A DNA stretch of 64,000 nucleotides from Kitasatospora sp. A2-31 (GTDB lineage Bacteria > Actinomycetota > Actinomycetes > Streptomycetales > Streptomycetaceae). The position numbers were made by a program, and so were the translations under genes. The stretch lies in NCBI RefSeq assembly GCF_022288725.1, contig NZ_JAKNTA010000001.1, positions 682,899-746,898 of the forward strand. Direction: 5' to 3'. Positions 59,137 through 64,000 of the stretch are shown piece by piece; within the stretch, counting starts at the first letter, position 1; each line of letters starts with the position of its first letter. The notes below the pieces were generated by a model that worked only from the letters and a program-made list of their open reading frames with translations, was not told where the DNA came from and searched no databases.

Positions 59137-59418
59137 ATGACCACCAGCAACTACGAGGCACCGCCCGGCAAGGTGGCCCTCAGGACCGTCATCGAGATCA
59201 ACGGTAAGCGGCTCGCGGCGCAGACCTTCGCCGAGGCTGAAGCGTGGGACCGGGACGAGCAGTACCGGGAGTACATGAAGGCCGACCTGCTGAGGCAGCT
59301 CGGCGAGGCCATCGTCAAGAAGCTCAACCCCGAGATCACGGCCACCTTGCCGCCGCCCACCCTGCACGAGGCGCTCACCGAAGCCCTCCGGCCGTTCGAC
59401 TACCCGAATGAGTACTGA
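59137..59418 (+). CDS. Hypothetical phage protein (93 aa)
   Basis: ATG 59137 after GAGAGGATG. VALRTVIEINGKRLAAQTFA, then EAWDRDEQYREYMKADLLRQ. Alpha/beta, lower GC wobble than neighbours. No known family. Confidence 0.6.
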   Translation: MTTSNYEAPPGKVALRTVIEINGKRLAAQTFAEAEAWDRDEQYREYMKADLLRQLGEAIVKKLNPEITATLPPPTLHEALTEALRPFDYPNEY

Positions 59419-59421
59419 GCC

Positions 59422-59889
59422 GTGACCGCTGACCTGGTGGCGTTCCTCCGTGCCCGCCTCGACGAGGACGAGGAGGCAGCCCGGGCCGCTGCCGAACCGG
59501 AGTCGTGGGTCCAGATAAACCGGGACCTTATGCCGTCATGGAGCCTGCAGTGGTGGGCAGATCCGGACGTTGTGGCTGTCGTCGCGGATGAAACAAGCGC
59601 CCACCCGGTGGCCATCACACCCGACGGCATGGAGGAGCGCGATGCGGAGGCACGGGCCGCTCACATCGCCCGCCACGACCCGGCGCGGGTACTGGCCGAG
59701 GTCGACGCCAAGCGGCGCATCCTCAGCCGGTACACCTCCGCCGTCGAGGACTCAGCCGAGGACGCCGAGGGCTACTACGACGAGAACCGGGCCGAGGATG
59801 CTCGACAGCTGCGGCCGGTCCTCCGCCTGCTCGCGCTGCCGTACGCCGGCCACCCCGGCTACCGGCCCGAGTGGGCACCCGGGGCTTGA
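59422..59889 (+). CDS. DUF6221-like protein
   Basis: GTG 59422, three bases after the previous stop. 155 residues with the pattern of a small streptomycete phage family: VAFLRARLDEDEEAARAAAE at the start, HIARHDPARVLAEVDAKRRI in the middle, and LRPVLRLLALPYAGHPGYRP EW at the end. Family of unknown function common in actinophages and prophages, where it is usually a late-accessory gene. The assignment is from memory of the pattern. Confidence 0.75.
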   Translation: MTADLVAFLRARLDEDEEAARAAAEPESWVQINRDLMPSWSLQWWADPDVVAVVADETSAHPVAITPDGMEERDAEARAAHIARHDPARVLAEVDAKRRILSRYTSAVEDSAEDAEGYYDENRAEDARQLRPVLRLLALPYAGHPGYRPEWAPGA

Positions 59890-59957
59890 CCAAAGCCTCC
59901 CCACGCCCCAGGCGTCTCCGGCAGGATGGCCGCCACCATCCAGCTGAGGAGACCCCC

Positions 59958-60053
59958 GTGGAGCCCTGGCACATCGTCGTCCTGTTCCTGCTCGCCCTGG
60001 CCGCGGTAACCGTCGGCATCGTCGCCGCCGTCCGAGCCGGCCGCCGCAAGTAG
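59958..60053 (+). CDS. Tiny single-span membrane protein (31 aa)
   Basis: GTG 59958 after GAGGAGACC. MEPWHIVVLFLLALAAVTVG, then IVAAVRAGRRK: one helix and a basic cytosolic end. Its good ribosome site supports it despite the length. Confidence 0.5.
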   Translation: MEPWHIVVLFLLALAAVTVGIVAAVRAGRRK

Positions 60054-60090
60054 CTGTCCCACCCCTGCGCCACTCTGCCTTCGGGGTCAC

Positions 60091-60122
60091 GGCGGCCCGC
60101 CCCTCCCCCCGAGCGGGCCGCC
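60091..60122. terminator. Hairpin 1 before the packaging genes
   Basis: GGCGGCCCGC (60091-60100) pairs with GCGGGCCGCC (60113-60122). It separates the early/accessory region from the terminase genes. Confidence 0.65.
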
Positions 60123-60152
60123 AACCCCAACGGTTGGGCGGGGCACCCACAC

Positions 60153-60181
60153 AGCCCCCGGGAGCGACGGGCCCGGGGGCT
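60153..60181. terminator. Hairpin 2 before the packaging genes
   Basis: AGCCCCCGGG (60153-60162) pairs with CCCGGGGGCT (60172-60181), 44 bases before the small terminase start. The tandem arrangement suggests a regulatory boundary or packaging-site structure. Confidence 0.6.
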
Positions 60182-60224
60182 GACCCACGCCCTCCCTACC
60201 CTGCCCAGCAGGAGGAGGGACCCC

Positions 60225-60758
60225 ATGACCGACCAGCACGACCAGCTCCGCGGAGGCAACGGCCGCTACACCCGCGACCCCGCCACGGTCGAGCGCGACG
60301 CCCACGCCGCCCAGCTCCGCGCCGAAGGCAAGTCCTACCGGCAGATCGCCGCGGAGCTCGGCTTCAGCCACCCGCAGTCCGCGCACGACGCCGTCGCCCG
60401 AGCCATGGCCGAGGTCATCACCGAGCCGGCGGAAGCCGCGGTCGCCTTCGAGCTGGAGCGCCTGGACCGCGGCCTACAGCGGCTAGAGGACGCCCGCGGC
60501 CACGTGCAAGGCGTGCTTGAGCGGGAGCACGTCACCGTGTCCCAAGGCCGCGTCGTCTACCTGGACAACGGCGCGGCAGTCCCAGACGACGACTGGATCC
60601 TCAAGGCCGTGGACCGGCTGATCCGCATCGAGGACGCGATCCAGCGAAACGGCGAGTCTCGCCGCAAGCTCCTCGGCTTGGACAGCCCCACCAAGACCGC
60701 TGTCTCTGGTGGCCTGACCTACGAGATCGTCGGGGTCGATGCTGGCGACCTGGCATGA
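60225..60758 (+). CDS. terS: Terminase small subunit
   Basis: ATG 60225 after AGGAGGGA. 177 residues. N-terminal HTH for pac/cos recognition (AAQLRAEGKSYRQIAAELGF, SHPQSAHDAVARAM), then a long oligomerisation coil (ELERLDRGLQRLEDARGHVQ, VDRLIRIEDAIQRNGESRRK) and GLDSPTKTAV. This is the usual small-subunit layout, and the large subunit overlaps its stop. It binds phage DNA and hands it to the motor. Confidence 0.88.
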   Translation: MTDQHDQLRGGNGRYTRDPATVERDAHAAQLRAEGKSYRQIAAELGFSHPQSAHDAVARAMAEVITEPAEAAVAFELERLDRGLQRLEDARGHVQGVLEREHVTVSQGRVVYLDNGAAVPDDDWILKAVDRLIRIEDAIQRNGESRRKLLGLDSPTKTAVSGGLTYEIVGVDAGDLA

Positions 60759-62143
60759 TCAGCGCCGTCGTCCGGTACGAGCCGCGCGGTGCAGCCCGCG
60801 AGTTGTTCCGCACCCGCACCTCCGAGGTCGTCATGGCAGGCGCGGCTGGCACCGGCAAGTCCCTCGCCTGCCTGTTCCGTGTCCACCTCGCGGCACTCAG
60901 GACCCCCGGCATCCGCTGCCTGATCGCCCGCAAGACCGGCGTGAGCCTCGGCTCGACCACCCTCGTCACTTTCGAGAAGAAGGTAGCTGCCGAGGCATTG
61001 CGTGCTGGCGTCATCTCGTGGTTCGGCGGCAGTGCGCGCGAGGCCCCGGGCTACCGGTACAGCAACGGCTCCGTGATCAACGTCGGCGGCCTCGACAAGC
61101 CGGAGAAGGTGCTGTCATCCGAGTACGACCTGATCTTCTGTGATGAGGCGACCGAACTCACCATCACCGACTGGGAGACACTCGGCACCCGCCTCCGGAA
61201 CGGCGTCCTCTCCTGGCAGCAGCAGATCGCCGCCTGCAACCCCGTCCACCCCACCCACTGGATCAAGCAGCGCGGCGACGCCGGGGCCCTGCGCCTCCTC
61301 ACCTCCCTCCACCGCGACAACCCGGCCTACGTCAACGCGGACGGAACGCTCACCACCAAGGGCGTCGACTACATGGCCAAGCTCGACGCCCTCACCGGGG
61401 TGCGCCGCCTGCGCCTGCGGGACGGCAAGTGGGCCGCCGCCGAAGGCCTCATCTACGAGGCGTTCGACCCAGCCATACACGTCGTCCCCCGCTCCGTCAT
61501 CCAGCCCGGCTGGACCCGGCGCCTCGTCATCGACTTTGGTTTCACGAACCCGTTTTGCGCGCAATGGTGGGCCGAGGATCCCGACGGCCGGCTGTACATG
61601 TACCGGGAGATCTACAAGACGAAGACCCTCGTCGAGGACCACGCCAGGGACATCCTCCTCCAAGTCACCAAGGTCATCGGCAAGGTGCCGCAGCGCACCG
61701 TCCTCACCGCCAAGGACATCAACGAGGACGTCGCCGCCGGCCTCCGGGTCTGGACTGAGGCCCGGCCGCAGGTCGTCATCTGCGACCACGACGCCGAAGA
61801 CCGCGCCACCCTGGAACGGCACCTCGGCATGGGCACCCGCGCCGCACACAAGACCGTCAAGGACGGCCTTGACGCCGTGCAGGCCCGCTTCAAGGTCGCG
61901 GGAGACGGCAAGCCCCGTATCTACCTGTGCGAAGACGCCCTGGTCGACCGCGACGCGGCACTCGCCGAAGCGAAGAAGCCGACGTGCACGGTCGAAGAGA
62001 TCGTCGGGTACGTCTGGGACGCTCAGCCAGGCAAGACCCCGAAGGAGGCCCCAGTGAAGCAGGACGATCACGGCATGGACACCATGCGCTACGCAGTCGC
62101 CGAACGCGACCTCGTCGCGCAGCCCCGGGTGAGGTGGCTGTGA
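60755..62143 (+). CDS. terL: Terminase large subunit (packaging ATPase/nuclease)
   Basis: ATG 60755 in ATGA overlap. 462 residues. Packaging ATPase: Walker A MAGAAGTGKS, IARKTGVSLGSTTLVTF, Walker B YDLIFCDEATEL, then AACNPVHPTHWIKQRG as the coupling motif. The C-terminal RNase H-like nuclease has VIDFGFTNPF (first Asp), VVICDHDAEDRATLERHL and DDHGMDTMRYAVAE. This is the PBSX/T4-like branch of TerL. It translocates DNA into proheads. Confidence 0.95.
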   Translation: MISAVVRYEPRGAARELFRTRTSEVVMAGAAGTGKSLACLFRVHLAALRTPGIRCLIARKTGVSLGSTTLVTFEKKVAAEALRAGVISWFGGSAREAPGYRYSNGSVINVGGLDKPEKVLSSEYDLIFCDEATELTITDWETLGTRLRNGVLSWQQQIAACNPVHPTHWIKQRGDAGALRLLTSLHRDNPAYVNADGTLTTKGVDYMAKLDALTGVRRLRLRDGKWAAAEGLIYEAFDPAIHVVPRSVIQPGWTRRLVIDFGFTNPFCAQWWAEDPDGRLYMYREIYKTKTLVEDHARDILLQVTKVIGKVPQRTVLTAKDINEDVAAGLRVWTEARPQVVICDHDAEDRATLERHLGMGTRAAHKTVKDGLDAVQARFKVAGDGKPRIYLCEDALVDRDAALAEAKKPTCTVEEIVGYVWDAQPGKTPKEAPVKQDDHGMDTMRYAVAERDLVAQPRVRWL

Positions 62144-62340
62144 TCCCCTACCAGCGCCTCGCCGCCCTCGTACGGGCCGTCCTCCGCCCGCTCCTGCCGG
62201 TCGTTCTCGTTGTCGCCGGGCTCGGCCTGCTGTCCTACGGCCTGTGGATGGCGTGGCCGCCCCTCGGCTACCTCGGCGCCGGCACGTCGTGCCTGTGCGT
62301 TGAGATGGCCATCTCGGACCGCCGACCGTCCAACCGCTGA
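62140..62340 (+). CDS. Small membrane protein between terminase and portal (66 aa)
   Basis: GTG 62140 in GTGA overlap. One or two helices (PLLPVVLVVAGLGLLSYGLW; PLGYLGAGTSCLCVEMAI). Inserted between terminase and portal, where small accessory genes are common. Unknown function. Confidence 0.6.
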   Translation: MIPYQRLAALVRAVLRPLLPVVLVVAGLGLLSYGLWMAWPPLGYLGAGTSCLCVEMAISDRRPSNR

Positions 62341-62350
62341 GGAGACCCTG

Positions 62351-63574
62351 ATGGCGTCGTTCATCCGCACCCTCCTCAACCGGGCCGCAGTCAGCCCCGT
62401 CTCGTTCGCCCCGAACCGCGGCAACGGCTACTTCACCTCGTGGGGCCAGCCCTCCGGGATGACCGCGCAGATGCGCGCCATGGGCAGCGTCGGCACGCTG
62501 TTCAGCATCGTCAACCGCACCTCCACCTCGACCGCGCAGGTCGAGTGGAAGCTGTACCGCAAGGCCGCCAAGCCTGGCGCCGAGCGCACTGAGGTCACCT
62601 CGCACGCCGCACTCGACCTGTGGAACAAGCCGAACCCGTTCATGCCCCGGACTGAGTTCGTCGAGGTCGAACAGCAACACATCGACCTGACGGGCGAAGG
62701 CTGGTGGGTGATCGCCCGCGACCCGCGCTCGCCGATCCCGCTGGAACTGTGGCCTGTCCGACCGGACCGCATGGACCCGGTGCCGTCCCCCACGGCGTAC
62801 CTGTCCGGCTACATCTACACCAGCCCCGACGGCGAGCGGATCCCCCTCCGCCTCGACGAGGTCATTCAGCTCCGCATGCCCAACCCGCTGGACCCCTACC
62901 GCGGCATGGGCCCCGTCCAGTCCATCCTCACCGACCTCGACGCCACCAGGTACAGCGCCGAGTGGAACCGCAACTTCTTCCTGAACAGTGCCGAGCCCGG
63001 CGGCATCATCGAAGTCCCCGGCACTCTCGGCGACGCCGAGTTCGACCAGCTACGGATGCGCTGGAACGAGCAGCACCGCGGGGTAGCCGCCGCCCACCGG
63101 GTGGCCATCCTCGAAGCCGGCAGGTGGGTCGACCGCAAGTTCACCCAGCGCGACATGCAGTTCGCCGAGCTGCGGTCCGTCTCCCGGGACGTGATCCGCG
63201 AGGCGTTCGGCATGCCGGCCTTCGCCCTCGGTGAGGTCGCCGACGTGAACCGGGCCACCGCCGACGCATCCCGGGTCTGGTTCGCCGAGCAGATGACGGT
63301 GCCTCGGCTGGAGAGGTTCAAGTCCGCCCTCAACTTCGACCTGCTGCCGCTCTTCGGTTCCACCGCGGCCGGGCTGGAGTTTGACTACTGCAGCCCGGTG
63401 CCGGACGACGAGGCAGCGGAGAACGCCGAGCTGACCACCAAGGTCGATGCCGTGGTCGCATTGGTCAACGCCGGCTTCGACCCGGCCGCCGCCTGCTCCG
63501 CCATCGGCCTGCCTGACATCGCCTTCCGCGGCGCCACCCCGACAGCTGGCGGGCCGCTGAAGCTCGGCGCATAG
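62351..63574 (+). CDS. HK97-type portal protein
   Basis: ATG 62351 after GGAGACC. 407 residues. Family pattern: VGTLFSIVNRTSTSTAQVEW, LWNKPNPFMPRTEFVEVEQQ, GEGWWVIARDPRSPIPLELW, VIQLRMPNPLDPYRGMGPVQ, FFLNSAEPGGIIEVPG and VSRDVIREAFGMPAFALGEV. It forms the dodecameric ring through which DNA enters the head and to which the terminase docks. Confidence 0.94.
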   Translation: MASFIRTLLNRAAVSPVSFAPNRGNGYFTSWGQPSGMTAQMRAMGSVGTLFSIVNRTSTSTAQVEWKLYRKAAKPGAERTEVTSHAALDLWNKPNPFMPRTEFVEVEQQHIDLTGEGWWVIARDPRSPIPLELWPVRPDRMDPVPSPTAYLSGYIYTSPDGERIPLRLDEVIQLRMPNPLDPYRGMGPVQSILTDLDATRYSAEWNRNFFLNSAEPGGIIEVPGTLGDAEFDQLRMRWNEQHRGVAAAHRVAILEAGRWVDRKFTQRDMQFAELRSVSRDVIREAFGMPAFALGEVADVNRATADASRVWFAEQMTVPRLERFKSALNFDLLPLFGSTAAGLEFDYCSPVPDDEAAENAELTTKVDAVVALVNAGFDPAAACSAIGLPDIAFRGATPTAGGPLKLGA

Positions 63575-63636
63575 CCGCTGGCAGTAGCAGCCGCCCGGTT
63601 TCATCCCTTGTGACGCGACCGTCACGAGGAGGCTGG

Positions 63637-64000
63637 ATGGCTGGCAGGCTACGGACCGCTCGGCCCCGTGCCCAGCTTCGGGAGGGCCGCACCGACTGGT
63701 ACCGGATCACGAACAGCATCGGCGGCGGCACCGCCACCGTGCACATCTACGACGAGATCGGCTACTGGGGCGTGACCGCCTCGGATTTCGTACGTGAGCT
63801 CTCGGCCGTGAACGCGTCGCTGATCGAGGTGCACATCAACTCCCCGGGTGGGGAGATCTTCGACGGCATCGCCATCGCCAACGCCCTACGTGCGCACCCT
63901 GCCAACGTGGTCACCTACGTGGACTCGCTCGCCGCGAGCATCGCCAGCGTCATCGCGCTCGCGGGCGACCGCGTCGTCATGGCACCGAACAGCCAGATGA
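63637..64000 (+). CDS. ClpP-like prohead maturation protease, partial
   Basis: ATG 63637 after GAGGAGG. 121 residues are visible before the window ends. WYRITNSIGGGTATVHIYDE, then IEVHINSPGGEIFDGIAIAN and VVTYVDSLAASIASVIALAG carry the ClpP/S14 pattern, with the nucleophile Ser in SLAAS. It should process the scaffold and major capsid protein next in the genome. Truncated at the window edge. Confidence 0.92.
   Translation, partial: MAGRLRTARPRAQLREGRTDWYRITNSIGGGTATVHIYDEIGYWGVTASDFVRELSAVNASLIEVHINSPGGEIFDGIAIANALRAHPANVVTYVDSLAASIASVIALAGDRVVMAPNSQM

Larger units (their letters stand above)
36905..64000. mobile_element. Integrated tailed-phage genome (HK97-type siphovirus), left part
   Basis: From the tRNA-Val remnant rightward, genes follow lambdoid order: integrase, repressor, excisionase-like, recombination and replication, accessory small genes, terminase, portal, prohead protease. 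Gene density is very high with overlapping start/stop codons, unlike the host side. At least 27 kb is visible. Tail, lysis and the right attachment site must lie beyond 64,000, so intactness cannot be judged. Confidence 0.93.

Overview
The window is GC-rich (roughly 70% or more) actinobacterial DNA. The gene content points to Streptomycetaceae (Streptomyces or Kitasatospora), but genus and species cannot be fixed from sequence alone. Supporting signs are a chitinase with a DasR-type operator, a protein O-mannosyltransferase, many TetR/MarR/Lrp regulators, GTG starts with GGAGG sites, and an LPXTG choice-of-anchor A surface protein. There are two parts: host chromosome (1 to about 36,904) and the integrase-proximal part of an integrated tailed phage (about 36,905 to beyond 64,000).

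Host part, left to right. A truncated secreted SnoaL-like protein. A DHA2 drug exporter carrying its own winged-helix tail. A membrane-anchored peptidoglycan-binding protein. A metal block: GDT1-type Mn exporter behind a yybP-ykoY manganese riboswitch, with a FetB-like permease just upstream. A protein mannosyltransferase. A divergent MFS/MarR pair around an AT-rich repeat operator. A GH18 chitinase with CBM and a DasR site. A lipoprotein, DoxX, barstar and MarC. An Lrp/AsnC gene divergent from a tryptophan-to-anthranilate pair (tryptophan 2,3-dioxygenase and kynureninase). A lone ATP-synthase b-like subunit. A sortase substrate, an Sfp-type PPTase and a DUF2269 protein. A double-domain Lrp regulator next to an inositol-phosphatase-like protein. 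A TetR / AidB-like acyl-CoA dehydrogenase / amidohydrolase operon with a palindromic operator. Two secreted proteases (S37 and S1). A FabR-like TetR regulator with two near-identical operators facing tiny membrane genes. A metallophosphoesterase, a Clp-type AAA+ ATPase, a VIT1/CCC1 transporter and a NERD protein.

Prophage part. The left junction is the 3' half of a tRNA-Val(TAC) gene, followed by a tyrosine integrase, a leftward repressor and a rightward XRE/excisionase-like pair. Next is a compact early operon (RecT-like annealase, DEDDh exonuclease, sliding-clamp-like protein). A lambda O/P-like replication pair follows: the initiator gene contains a phased iteron array, and a DnaC-like loader lies downstream. 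About twenty very small genes come next, most of them stop/start overlapped. Then there is a regulatory zone with phased GTGATGCG repeats and one leftward gene, and a block of membrane proteins reminiscent of actinomycete plasmid spread/DUF2637 genes. The packaging and head genes (small and large terminase, HK97 portal, ClpP-like prohead protease) run off the right edge. Tail, lysis and right attachment site lie outside the window.

Most notable structures: (i) clusters of the octamer GTGATGCG spaced 10-11 bp, lying in coding and non-coding DNA and in different reading frames (53,553-55,884); (ii) six helically phased iterons inside the replication-initiator gene (46,819-46,961); (iii) the FabR-like regulator's twin operators; (iv) the manganese riboswitch block. 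All functional statements rest on reading motifs by eye. No database search was run.
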